Assembly (NCBI GenBank): GCA_963834945.1
Contig: CAWIDT010000001.1
Location: 434,001 to 498,000, forward strand
Direction of reading: 5' to 3'
DNA: 64,000 nt
Source of the DNA: R-RK-3 sp963834945
Lineage (GTDB): Bacteria > Pseudomonadota > Alphaproteobacteria > Rhizobiales > Rhodomicrobiaceae
Shown here: positions 55,988 to 64,000 of the stretch, in pieces
Layout: each line of letters opens with the position of its first letter
Position numbering within the stretch: the first letter of the stretch is position 1
Notes under the pieces: model-generated
Database searches by the model: none
Seen by the model: the letters and a program-made list of their open reading frames with translations, nothing else
Told to the model about the DNA's origin: nothing
Made by a program: the position numbers and the translations under genes

Positions 55988-57841
55988 ATGAAACGCGTGC
56001 GTTTTGTGTTTACGGGGACGTCTGTCCTCGCGATGTGTGCTGCATCTTTTCTGGCCGCGCCGGCCGCTGCCGCTGACCTTGGCGGTCCCTATGAGAGCTA
56101 CAAGGACGAGCCCGCAATTGCCGGAGGCGCAAACTGGGCTGGCTTCTATGCGGGTGGGCACATCGGCGGCCGCTGGGGCGATAGCGGCCAAAGCTTCACG
56201 GTGGAGGGCGGCAATGGCGGGGGCGGCGGCGGCGGTGGCGGCGACAATAACTGGGTGAAGAAGAACACCCCGCCAGCATTGGTTGACGGCGGCCCGGGGC
56301 AGAATGGCAACGCCGGCGGCGCGGGCGGGCGCGGCGGCAACAGCACGGCTGACCTCACCGGCATCTCACATCCGGAAAGGCGCATCGGCGGCCAGGGCGG
56401 AGATGGCGGCGCTGGCGGCCGGGTCACCGGCGACGGCGGTGACGACGACGGTTTCGTCGGCGGCATTCACATGGGATATAATTGGCAGCGCGGCGATCTC
56501 GTCTTTGGTGTGGAAGGCGACGTTTCCTTCGATGGTGCGCTCGATAATTACCTGGCCAGCCTGCGCGGCCGGATTGGCTTGGCGCGCAATGACACCTTCT
56601 TCTACATCACCGGTGGCCTCGCCATTCGCAATGGCGGAGACAGCGATGCGGTCGGCCTGGCGACCAATGGTGGCGCGGGCGGACATGGCGGCCAGAACGA
56701 TGACGGAATCGACGATGGCACGGCCGAAATCGGCCATCCCGCGATATATGGCGGTCTGGGCGGCAATGGCGGATCGGGCGGCACGCCGACCACGAGCGGA
56801 TTCGGCGGCAAGACGGGGAACGACACCGGCTTCGTGGCCGGCGGCGGCGTCGAATACATGCTGTCAAGCAATGTCAGCGCCGGGCTGGAAGGTCTCCATT
56901 ATTTCTTCGATGACGACCGCGACATAACGGTGCTTCGCGCCCGCCTGACCTACCACCTGAATGGCGGCGTGCATGAGAGCTTCAAGGATAGCTACCTGTC
57001 CGCCTCGATCACCAACTGGTCCGGCTTCTACGCTGGCGTCAATACGGGCTTCGGATTCGGCAACGGAAAACGGGTCGATTCCGTCAAGACCGCGAATGGC
57101 GGTGACGGCACCGGTGGAACCAAGGGTGCCGAAGGAAACATCAATAAGCCGTCGGTCTGTTGCTCCTTGCCGGTGTCCGACGGCATCGACGATCCTGGCG
57201 GCGCTGGCGGCGGCGGAGGAGGAGGCTCGGCGGCGCTGATATCCTTGAAGGATGACGGGGGAGCGCTCGGCGGCGTCCATCTCGGCTATAACTGGCAGAG
57301 CGGCGCGCGCGTCTTCGGCGTTGAAGGCGATGCCAATCTGGCCGACCAGAACTTCCGCGACTATCTCGCCTCGGTTCGTGTCCGTCTCGGGCATTCGTTC
57401 GATCAGGTCCTGGTTTACGGAACCGCCGGCGTCGCTTTCGGCAGAAGCTCCGACGGCATTACCTCGGTCTCCGTGTCGTCGGGCAATAACGGTCTCGACG
57501 GCGGCAACGGTAAGTTCGAGAACGACCCCTCTTATATCGATCCCGTTCACGGCGATAAGGGTGGCACCGGCGGAGAAGGCGGCGAGGGCGGATTGGCATC
57601 GGTCACACGCGGTGGATCTGACGACAAGGTCGGCTTCGTCGTCGGCGGCGGCTTCGAAGTGAAGCTGAACGACCGCACCAGCCTGGGTGTCGAAGGCCTC
57701 TATTACGGCTTCGACGGCGACGGCAGCTCCTCGACCTCGACCTCCTACACCTCCAGCGACGATATGAGCACGGCCGTGGTGCGCGGACGGCTCACCTATC
57801 ATCTCGATGGCGGCGACGATGAGCAGGCGCCCCTGAAATAG
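55988..57841 (+). CDS. tandem-duplicated beta-barrel outer-membrane protein with glycine-rich loops
   Basis: A 617-residue Omp25/Omp31-like (PF13505-type) protein. Signal peptide MKRVRFVF ... AAPAAAA at the start. It contains two barrel units: NWAGFYAGGHIG to VLRARLTYHLNGG (about 38-330) and NWSGFYAGVNTG to VVRGRLTYHLDGG (about 340-610), with matching strands GYNWQRGDLVFGVEGD / GYNWQSGARVFGVEGD. Three long loops in each unit are filled with Gly/Asn/Asp runs (a nine-Gly run, GGAGGRGGN, GGEGGEGG). ATG 55988 follows GGGGG. An 11-pair hairpin follows the stop. Function likely surface or porin-like. Confidence 0.87.
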   Translation: MKRVRFVFTGTSVLAMCAASFLAAPAAAADLGGPYESYKDEPAIAGGANWAGFYAGGHIGGRWGDSGQSFTVEGGNGGGGGGGGGDNNWVKKNTPPALVDGGPGQNGNAGGAGGRGGNSTADLTGISHPERRIGGQGGDGGAGGRVTGDGGDDDGFVGGIHMGYNWQRGDLVFGVEGDVSFDGALDNYLASLRGRIGLARNDTFFYITGGLAIRNGGDSDAVGLATNGGAGGHGGQNDDGIDDGTAEIGHPAIYGGLGGNGGSGGTPTTSGFGGKTGNDTGFVAGGGVEYMLSSNVSAGLEGLHYFFDDDRDITVLRARLTYHLNGGVHESFKDSYLSASITNWSGFYAGVNTGFGFGNGKRVDSVKTANGGDGTGGTKGAEGNINKPSVCCSLPVSDGIDDPGGAGGGGGGGSAALISLKDDGGALGGVHLGYNWQSGARVFGVEGDANLADQNFRDYLASVRVRLGHSFDQVLVYGTAGVAFGRSSDGITSVSVSSGNNGLDGGNGKFENDPSYIDPVHGDKGGTGGEGGEGGLASVTRGGSDDKVGFVVGGGFEVKLNDRTSLGVEGLYYGFDGDGSSSTSTSYTSSDDMSTAVVRGRLTYHLDGGDDEQAPLK

Positions 57842-57852
57842 CCCAATCTCCC

Positions 57853-57883
57853 GAAATCCCCGCACCACGAAGGCGGGGATTTC
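57853..57883 (+). terminator. hairpin after the outer-membrane protein gene
   Basis: GAAATCCCCGC (57853-57863) and GCGGGGATTTC (57873-57883) form a perfect 11-pair stem with a nine-base loop, 11 bases after the stop. It faces the 3' end of the tRNA gene and may serve both. Confidence 0.75.
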
Positions 57884-57914
57884 GTCGGTGCTCGGGGAAT
57901 GGACAGATATAGGG

Positions 57915-57990
57915 TGGTGCCGGCTGAGGGATTTGAACCCCCGACCTTCGGTTTACAAAACCGCTGCTCTACCAGCTGAGCTAAGCCGGC
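57915..57990 (-). tRNA. tRNA-Thr (TGT anticodon)
   Basis: On the - strand the sequence GCCGGCTTAGCTCAGCTGG opens a cloverleaf: acceptor GCCGGCT pairs with AGCCGGC, D-loop AGCTCAGCTGGTAGAGC, anticodon loop TTTGTAA giving anticodon TGT, T-arm GGGGGTTCAAATCCCTC. The CCA end is encoded. 76 bases including CCA. Confidence 0.96.
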
Positions 57991-58206
57991 CCGCTCCGCG
58001 AGGGCCTCGCATCGGCCCAGCGCCCTAGTTTGGTAGACGGAAACGAGCACCCTCGCAACTGGCAAATATAGCCGCTTCATCGCAAGTTTACCGATCGCGT
58101 TAAGCGGCGATTGATCTCTGCTCTCCTAACATTCCCGGAACTTATACGCACCGCGCCCCCGCCGGCGCGAACGCATCCGCGGGCGCTTACCTCAAGGAGA
58201 TCCGTC

Positions 58207-58508
58207 ATGCTCAAGAAGATTTTCGCAACCGCCTTCTCGCTTGCCTTGGCCGCCTCGATCGTGACGGCCGGTTCCGGCGCGGCCGAGGCCGGCCGCCATT
58301 ATCGCGGCGGCGCCGTCATCGGCGGAGCGGCGCTTGGCCTGTTCGCACTGGGCGCGTTGAGCGCGCGGTCCCGGTATGACACGGAAGATGCTATCACGGC
58401 CCTCGCGAATGCCGCTGGGTGCGCGGCGCCTGCTATCGCGACCGCTTTGGCGATGTCGAATGCGAGGACGGCTATGAGCGCTGCTACCGCCCGCGCTATT
58501 GCGACTAG
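58207..58508 (+). pseudogene. small exported cysteine-rich protein (one frameshift)
   Basis: ATG 58207 follows an AAGGAG site and starts a signal peptide (MLKKIFATAFSLALAASIVT) and GRHYRGGAVIGGAALGLFALG. In the open frame the tail becomes Ala/Thr-rich and runs into a repeat to 58566. From about 58388 another frame reads CYHGPRECRWVRGACYRDRFG and ECEDGYERCYRPRYCD, then TAG at 58506: six regularly spaced cysteines with tyrosines, typical of small exported proteins with a hydrophobic glycine-rich centre. A one-base loss near 58383-58392 would restore it to about 100 residues. Function unknown. Confidence 0.6.
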
Positions 58509-58732
58509 AGCACGATCAGGAAAAGTGGACACCGGTTTTCCTGAAAAATCGTGCGCAAGCAAATAGATAGAGATCAGGATCGTTTCCGTCAGAAATGATC
58601 CTGGTCTAGAGCCTTTTCCGCTCCGATTGGATCGGAGCACGGCTCTAATTCTTTGTTTTGTCGCATTTTCTCGACGCAAACCGGCGTCCAACCCCGCCTT
58701 CGCGGGGCCATGCTTTGCTGGAAAATGCTCTA
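58506..58732. repeat. mosaic intergenic repeat with several hairpins
   Basis: It begins TAGAGCACGATCAGGAAAA and ends GGAAAATGCTCTA, and contains four stems: GCACGAT..AGGAAAA with TTTTCCT..ATCGTGC; GATCAGGATC with GATCCTGGTC; CTCCGAT with ATCGGAG inside AGAGCC/GGCTCT; and CCCCGC-CTTC-GCGGGG. This TAGAGCA...TGCTCTA type is a well-known widespread element in Rhizobiales genomes (recollection). It overlaps the stop codon of the preceding small gene. A short remnant is at 22558-22572. Confidence 0.75.
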
Positions 58733-59021
58733 ACGTTTCCGGCAGATGGATGCCGGCCTTCGCCGAAAGAATAAGGCACTCATGTGAGCCCGTTCCGGTT
58801 CATGCGGAACGAGGGTTTCACGTCGAATTCCTGCGTGGAAACAGTATCTCAGCGATCGCGATCGCCAACATCACTCTTCGATGATTCAGGAGAGATAGCC
58901 CGCATGCCCCCTGTTCAATTTAATCGTCATACAATTTGCGCCAGTCCCCCTGAGCAGCTATTCTTTCGCGGCGCTGTACCGTACGCGAATGAATAAAACT
59001 TTTTAACTGGGAGGACGGAGC
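58733..59021. other. upstream region of the ABC transporter operon
   Basis: With the repeat before it, 58509-59021 holds no supported gene. The last 60 bases are AT-rich (TTAATCGTCATACAATTTG, AATGAATAAAACTTTTTAAC) and probably carry the promoter of the ABC operon; GGGAGGACGG is its ribosome site. Confidence 0.5.
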
Positions 59022-60104
59022 ATGCAGAAATTATTGAGAATTGTGGTGTTCAGCACCGCGGCGATGTTCGTCGCGCCTGCCGCTTTTGCGCAATCCGGGT
59101 CCGTGGGCAAGGCGGTGGGCGGGTATTCGTTCGAGGAGGCCGCCAAGGAAAACCCCGCCACCAAGAATTTTCATTCCGCCGACGGCCATCTGACGTTCGC
59201 GATCGTCACGCACACCGCCGGTAACGGCTTCTTCGACCCTGTCTATGTCGGGGCACAGGTTGCCGCCGACATGATCGGCGCCAAGATCCTTCTGCTCGGC
59301 TCGGAAAACCCGGTCGACGATCCGGCGCGCGAGATCGAAATCCTGAACCAGATCATCCAGGACCCTACGATCGACGGTCTGATACTGACAACACCGCAGG
59401 CCGGCGCCTATAACGACATCATAAAGACGGCGCAGAAGAACGGCATTCCGGTCGCCACGACGAACTCCTTCGACGGCACGCTCTACGACCGGCTCAACAT
59501 CAGCCATACTGGGCAGGATGCCTCGGCTGCGGCGATCGCCGGTAATGCGCTGGCCAAATGCCTCATCGACCGGGGCATCAAGGGCGGCTCCATCGTCTTC
59601 CCGAGCAGTACCGCTCTGGGCAACATCGAGGTGAACAACCGCGTCTCGTCGGCCTACAAGGCAACCGTCGCCGCCTTACAGGCAGCCGGCAAGCTCGACG
59701 CCTTCAAGGTCGACGCCGGACCCGAGAAGGTCGGCATCGACGCGGATCCGAACGATCCGGTCAACGCCATCGTCTCTCTGTTCGAATCGCGCGGTGACGT
59801 GGTCGGCGCGTTTGCGGGCAACAACGTCTTCACCCCGGCGCTCGCCAAAGCCGTCGCACAGACCAACATGACCGGCAAGATCTGCGCCTATGGCTTCGAC
59901 CTCGGACCGGCGCAGCAGGCAGCGCTGGCAGCGGGCAATCTGACCGGCGCCCTCGGCCAACAGCCCTTCCTGCAAGGCTTCTGGCCGGTGATGCAGCTCT
60001 ACCTGCAAATCGACCGTGGCATCGCGGCGGCAAATCTGGACACGCGCGCTCAGCTCGTGACCAAAGAGACCGTCGGCAAGGTCGGCAAGCGTTTCGAGAA
60101 CTAA
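59022..60104 (+). CDS. sugar-type ABC transporter substrate-binding protein
   Basis: A 360-residue periplasmic binding protein of the ribose/xylose (CUT2, Peripla_BP_4) type. Signal peptide residues 1-24 ending AFAQ. Then HLTFAIVTHTAGNGFFDPVYVGAQVAADMIGAKIL and DPTIDGLILTTPQAGAYNDIIKTAQKNGIPVATTNS, typical of this fold, and FLQGFWPVMQLYLQIDRG near the end. The bound sugar or polyol cannot be told. It is followed by a permease and ATPase on the same strand. AGGAC(GG) site seven bases before ATG. Confidence 0.93.
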   Translation: MQKLLRIVVFSTAAMFVAPAAFAQSGSVGKAVGGYSFEEAAKENPATKNFHSADGHLTFAIVTHTAGNGFFDPVYVGAQVAADMIGAKILLLGSENPVDDPAREIEILNQIIQDPTIDGLILTTPQAGAYNDIIKTAQKNGIPVATTNSFDGTLYDRLNISHTGQDASAAAIAGNALAKCLIDRGIKGGSIVFPSSTALGNIEVNNRVSSAYKATVAALQAAGKLDAFKVDAGPEKVGIDADPNDPVNAIVSLFESRGDVVGAFAGNNVFTPALAKAVAQTNMTGKICAYGFDLGPAQQAALAAGNLTGALGQQPFLQGFWPVMQLYLQIDRGIAAANLDTRAQLVTKETVGKVGKRFEN

Positions 60105-60201
60105 CGCTCGTTTCATCGTCTCTGCATCTCGCCGCGAGAGGGCTCAGCTCTCTCGCGGCTGCATGCCGGACCCTTGCGAAATTCTAGAAAACCAGGACGC
60201 G

Positions 60202-62468
60202 ATGACGTCACCTGTGCCCGCACTCGGCCCGCGCCCGTCTCAGCTTATCGGCGGCTGGGAGGTCGGCCTCCTGACCATGATGGCGCTCCTCTATCTCGTC
60301 GGCGCCTTCATCAACCCGAAATTTTTCGTATCGCCCGATGCGTTCCAGGCGCTGCTGCGTGATGCGGCGCGCTATGCCGTCATGGCCGTGGGCATGACCT
60401 TCGTCATCGCCGATAAGGACCTCGACCTTTCAGTCGGATCGACCTTCGGTCTGGTCGGCGTCGCCTTCGCGCTGATCTTCGATCCCAACCATTACGATCT
60501 CGGCGTCATCCCCGCGATCCTGTTCTGCCTTGCGCTCGGCACCGTCATCGGCCTCATCAACGGAACTCTTGTCACGGTTCTGCGCGTCCCGTCCTTCATC
60601 GCCACGCTGACGATGCTGTTCATCGGACGCGGATTCGTCCTCGGCCTCACCAGCGGCCAGTCGATTCTATTTCCGCTCAAGGCAGCCGAATACCGCTGGT
60701 TCTTCCATCTCGGCGAGTTCAATGCCATGGGCTTCAACAACCAGATCCCGATAGCGCTGGCCGTCGTCGCCATCGGTGCGGTGGTGCTCGCCAAGACCCG
60801 CTGGGGATACGAGACCCTGGCGACCGGCGGCAATGAGCAAGCCGCGATCTATGCCGGCATCCCGACGCAATGGGTGCGGGTGCGCGCCTATCTGCTGTCC
60901 TCGCTCTGCGCCACCGTCGCGGCGCTGATGGCGGCGGCGCAGGACAAGGGCATCTCCCCGCAATCCGGGCTCAACGCCGAACTGATCGTCATCGCCGCCG
61001 TGATCATCGGAGGCGCATCGATCCTTGGCGGACGGGGCCGCGTCATCGGCAGCTTCATCGGCGCGCTGCTGACGGTGCTGATCAATAAGGTGCTGCGCGA
61101 AGGCCTCCCGATCACTCGCACCGAGATGATCAACGGCGTACCCGTCAAGGTGCAGGCGATTTATTCACTGCCCGCCGGGGCCGTGCCAGCTTTCATCGGC
61201 GTCCTGCTGATCGTCGCCGTGCTGATCGAGCCCTTTATCATCCGCCGCCGCGTGCCGGCGCGGGTTTGGGCCTGGCTGAGGCGGCTGCCGCCGCCGCCGG
61301 CACTGGAAACCGGAGGCGTTGCCATCGAGGCCTCCCAGACCAAGGGCGCGATGGCAACCGACAAGGCGCTTGCGGCGCGCGGCTTCGGCAAGTTCCTGGC
61401 GCGGCGCGATGCCCTGGCCATCATGCTGACAGTGCTGCTTTGGCTGATCGGCCTCTATCTGCGGCCCGACTATTGGGCGCTGCTGCCGAACAGCTTCGCG
61501 ATCCTGCTCAACTATACCGAGGTTGCGCTGATCGCGGTCGGCCTCACCTATGTGCTGGCCGCCGGAGACATCGATCTGTCCGTCGGCGCCGTGCTCGCGC
61601 TTGCTGGAGGCGCTGCCGCCTATTCATTGAAGGTGCTCGGGGTCGATCCCGGTATTGCGATGCTGATCGGCCTGGGCGTGGGTTTGTTCGCCGGCGTCGT
61701 CAACGGCGTTCTCACGGTCGGCCTGGGACTGCCGGCTTTCATCGCCACGCTGGGCATGTTCTACATCGCGCGCGGTGCCGCGTCGTGGATCGTGGCGGGC
61801 CAGCAACTCACCGGCTTCAGGGAGCAATATAATCTGATCGGCCGAAAGATCAGCGACATCTTGCACTATTATCGACATCCCCAGGCCCGACGGGCTGCTT
61901 GGCGCGCTAGCCGACGTTGTCAGCGTCCAGACCTTGTGGATGCTGCTCGTCGCCGCCATCGCAGGCACCGTGCTGGCCTATATGCCCTTCGGCCAGAAGC
62001 TCTACGCCACCGGAGGCAACCGCCGTGCCGCAGCTTACGCCGGCATCGACACGGCGCGCGTCCGTTTCATCGCGATGCTCTTCTGCGCGCTCTGCGCGAC
62101 GATGGCCGGACTGATCAACGTTGCCTATTTCCGCAGCTTCAACCCCGTCGCCGGCCAGTTCCGCGAGCTCGACGGCATCGCCGCGGTCATCATCGGCGGC
62201 GGATCGATCTTCGGCGGCTATGGCACGATGATCGGTGCGCTGGCCGGGGCGGCGGTGATTACGCTGGTGCGGGCGCTGCTCCAGCTCAACGTGCAAGGCT
62301 TCATCATGCCGCAGCATCTGGGTGAACGTGTTCATCGGCGTCATTCTGATCGGCGCGGTGCTCACCGACATCTGGGTGCGCCAGGCCAACATCTTCGCAA
62401 CCCTGCGGGAGCGCTTCCGCCCTGCAGCCCATAGCCAAGCGAGAGGTCGCTCATGCCTGAGACGGTGA
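60202..62468 (+). pseudogene. double-length CUT2-type ABC permease (two frameshifts)
   Basis: A single frame carries two complete RbsC/XylH-like permease units (about 750 residues). Unit 1: residues about 20-350, with DKDLDLSVGSTFGLVG and IIGGASILGGRGRVIGSFIGALL. Unit 2: about 390-745, with AGDIDLSVGAVLALAG and IIGGGSIFGGYGTMIGALAGAAV. A charged cytoplasmic linker with RRRVPARVWAWLRRLPPPP joins them. One extra base near 61869 (TATTAT) and one near 62318 (CATCTGG) break the frame; restored, it ends QANIFATLRERFRP at TGA 62466-62468, overlapping the ATPase start by 16 bases. ATG 60163 is an alternative start. Confidence 0.87.
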
Positions 62469-63277
62469 TCGGCGGAACGCCGCTCGTCCAGATGCGGCGG
62501 ATCGAGAAATCGTTCGGCGCGGTCAAGGCGCTGAGCGAGGTCGACCTGGTGCTCTATCCGGGAGAAATCCTTGGCCTCGTCGGCGACAATTCCGCCGGCA
62601 AGTCGACGCTGATGAAGATCCTCACCGGCGCCTATCAACGCGACAGCGGCGATATTCTGATCGCCGGCAAGCCGGTCCACTTCAAGAGCCCGCATGAGAG
62701 CCGCGACGTCGGCATCGAGATGATCTACCAGGATTTCGCTCTGTGCGGGAACATGGATGTCGGGCAGAATATCTTCCTCGGCCGCTGGCCGAAAAAGGGT
62801 CCGTTCATCGACCGCAAGACCATGTACAGCGAGGCTGACGTCGTCTTGAAGCGGCTCAAGGTCGACGTGAACTCGGTGTATCAGCGCGTCGAGAGCCTCT
62901 CTGGCGGCCGCCAGCAATCGGTGGCGATCGCCCGCGCCATCTCGTTCAAGCCGCGCGTCGTCATCCTCGACGAGCCGACCGCCAATCTTTCCGTGACCGC
63001 AACCGAAAGGCTGCTTGAAACCATGCTCGAATTGAAGAAGCAGGGCGTCGCGCAAATCATCATTTCGCACCGGCTGCAGGATATTTTCGAGGTCGGCGAC
63101 CGCGTCATGGTGCTGAAGCGCGGCGAGAATGCCGGCGACCGCTACATCAAGCATACGACCCAGCAAGAGGTGCTCGGGCTCATCGTGTCGGGCACTCGCG
63201 AGACGGCGATGAGCGCTGATGATGCGCTCGCGGACCCTGCCGCCGCCGCGCTGATCCAGGGCGCTGTTCCGGCATAG
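62453..63277 (+). CDS. ABC transporter ATP-binding protein, single nucleotide-binding domain
   Basis: A 274-residue ATPase: Walker A GDNSAGKST, Q-loop IEMIYQDFALCGNMDVGQN, signature ESLSGGRQQSVAIARA, Walker B VVILDEPTANL and switch IISHRLQDIFEVGDRVMVLKRG. Most ribose-type systems have two such domains in one chain; this has one, like FrcA. Energises the double permease encoded just upstream, forming a binding protein-permease-ATPase operon. Walker A has NSA in place of the more usual NGA. Confidence 0.92.
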   Translation: MPETVIGGTPLVQMRRIEKSFGAVKALSEVDLVLYPGEILGLVGDNSAGKSTLMKILTGAYQRDSGDILIAGKPVHFKSPHESRDVGIEMIYQDFALCGNMDVGQNIFLGRWPKKGPFIDRKTMYSEADVVLKRLKVDVNSVYQRVESLSGGRQQSVAIARAISFKPRVVILDEPTANLSVTATERLLETMLELKKQGVAQIIISHRLQDIFEVGDRVMVLKRGENAGDRYIKHTTQQEVLGLIVSGTRETAMSADDALADPAAAALIQGAVPA

Positions 63278-63289
63278 CACGACGGTGCC

Positions 63290-64000
63290 TCAGCCGGCCG
63301 TTGCCTGCCTGACGAGCGGCGCGACGGCCGTGGCCAGCAGATCGATGCACCGCAGAACCTTGTCATGCGGCAGCAGCGCGCCGCCGTTCAGTCCCACGGT
63401 GACGCGGGAAATACCGCCGAGATCCTCGTTCGCGCGCAGGATTTTCTCCGCCACGGCCTCCGGGCCACCGACGAGCAGGGCACCGGCAGGACCGCGGGCC
63501 GCGTCGAATTGCGCCCGATTCGTCGGAGGCCAGCCGCGCTCTCTGCCGATCCTGGAAAACGTATCGCTGTAGGAGGGATAGAACTCCTCTGCCGCGCTTT
63601 CGCTGGTCTGGGCGATATAGCCGATGGAGTGAAGGCCGACGCTGAGTTGGTCGGCGCCATGACCGGCGCGGGCTCCGGCCTCGCGGTACATATCGACGAG
63701 CGGCTGGAAGCGGCGCGCCTCGCCGCCGATGATCGCCACGACCAGCGGCAGCCCGAGCGTCCCCGCGCGTACAAACGATGCCGGCGTTCCGCCGACCCCG
63801 ATGCGCACGGTCAGCGGCTCCTGTACGGGGCGCGGATAGACGCCCTGGCCGGTCAGCGGCGCACGGTGAGCGCCCGACCAGTGAACGAGAGCGGCGTCGC
63901 GCGTCTTCAGCAGCAGGCCCAGCTTCTCCGCGAACAGCGTGTCGTAATCGCGCAGATCGAAGCCGAACAGCGGATAGGATTCGATGAACGATCCACGGCC
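63290..64000 (-). CDS. LLM-class flavin-dependent oxidoreductase (5' end beyond window)
   Basis: Partial luciferase-like monooxygenase family protein, 236 codons visible. Segments: SYPLFGFDLRDYDTLFAEKLGLLLK, WSGAHRAPLTGQGVYPRPVQEPLTVRIGVGGTPASFVRAG, LPLVVAIIGGEARRFQPLVDMYREAG and the C-terminal GGPEAVAEKILRANEDLGGISRVTVGLNGGALL. These are typical of F420/FMN-dependent LLM proteins that monooxygenate small substrates. The start lies to the right of the window edge. Convergent with the ABC operon, 12 bases apart. Confidence 0.88.
   Translation of the reverse strand, partial: GRGSFIESYPLFGFDLRDYDTLFAEKLGLLLKTRDAALVHWSGAHRAPLTGQGVYPRPVQEPLTVRIGVGGTPASFVRAGTLGLPLVVAIIGGEARRFQPLVDMYREAGARAGHGADQLSVGLHSIGYIAQTSESAAEEFYPSYSDTFSRIGRERGWPPTNRAQFDAARGPAGALLVGGPEAVAEKILRANEDLGGISRVTVGLNGGALLPHDKVLRCIDLLATAVAPLVRQATAG

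Noticed and set aside
57799..58080. - strand frame across the tRNA region
   Set aside because: It translates through the tRNA-Thr gene and terminator; not coding.
58784..58996. 70-codon + strand frame upstream of the ABC operon
   Set aside because: It overlaps the AT-rich promoter region, has no ribosome site and no conserved features.

Overview
The window is about 64 kb of GC-rich DNA from an anoxygenic phototrophic alphaproteobacterium, most likely a Hyphomicrobiales (Rhizobiales) purple bacterium. The reasons are the order bch2-bchP-tspO / bchIDO / crtC-crtD / crtF-bchCXYZ-pufQBALMC, a kinase-less bacteriophytochrome beside a heme oxygenase just after puf, alphaproteobacterial housekeeping neighbours (EipA/DUF1134, DUF6111, CoA-diphosphatase, cca) and a hairpin-rich intergenic repeat of a type common in Rhizobiales. 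The exact genus cannot be read from the sequence.

Layout. (1) 1-24.8 kb, photosynthesis cluster: a + strand operon bch2, bchP, tspO, a small membrane gene, bchI, bchD, bchO, a DUF3422 gene and a 49-residue membrane gene; a - strand crtD-crtC pair; then the + strand superoperon crtF-bchCXYZ-pufQBALMC and bphP. Two TGT-N12-ACA palindromes (PpsR/CrtJ type) lie in front of crtD/crtF and of bchC. A heme oxygenase on the - strand converges on bphP and can supply its biliverdin. (2) 26-29.7 kb: uvrB, a 660-base gap, a small SET-domain gene and a MITE/REP-like inverted repeat. (3) 29.7-39.1 kb: cca, DUF6111 and NUDIX genes on -, then a moxR-DUF58-DUF4159-large membrane protein operon on +. (4) 39.1-51.8 kb: GNAT, GST-family reductase, eipA, opgD-like, ribA, ribD-like reductase, cytochrome b561, pyrG, HDAC-family amidohydrolase, xseB and dxs; dxs feeds isoprenoid precursors to carotenoids and the phytyl tail. 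(5) 51.9-57.9 kb: a fused molybdenum hydroxylase with a FAD subunit, and a tandem-duplicated beta-barrel outer-membrane protein with glycine-rich loops. (6) 57.9-64 kb: tRNA-Thr, a small exported protein, a mosaic repeat, a sugar-type ABC system with a double-length permease, and a truncated luciferase-like oxidoreductase.

The gene set makes bacteriochlorophyll (Mg chelation by BchI/D, C3 and ring-B steps by BchC/XYZ, phytyl reduction by BchP), spirilloxanthin-series carotenoids (CrtC/D/F) and an RC-LH1 complex with a tetraheme cytochrome. No LH2, ppsR, acsF, bchE or crtEIB is in the window.

A striking property is about 27 apparent +1/-1 frameshifts. About 17 fall between 9.7 and 13.6 kb (crtC, crtD, crtF, bchC); others are in bchD, bchY, pufB, moxR, the ABC permease and a small exported gene. 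Many are a single extra base in a short homopolymer and leave the flanking protein sequence conserved, which argues for sequencing or assembly error over decay; this cannot be proved from the sequence alone. Interrupted genes are typed as pseudogene, but their intended products are described.
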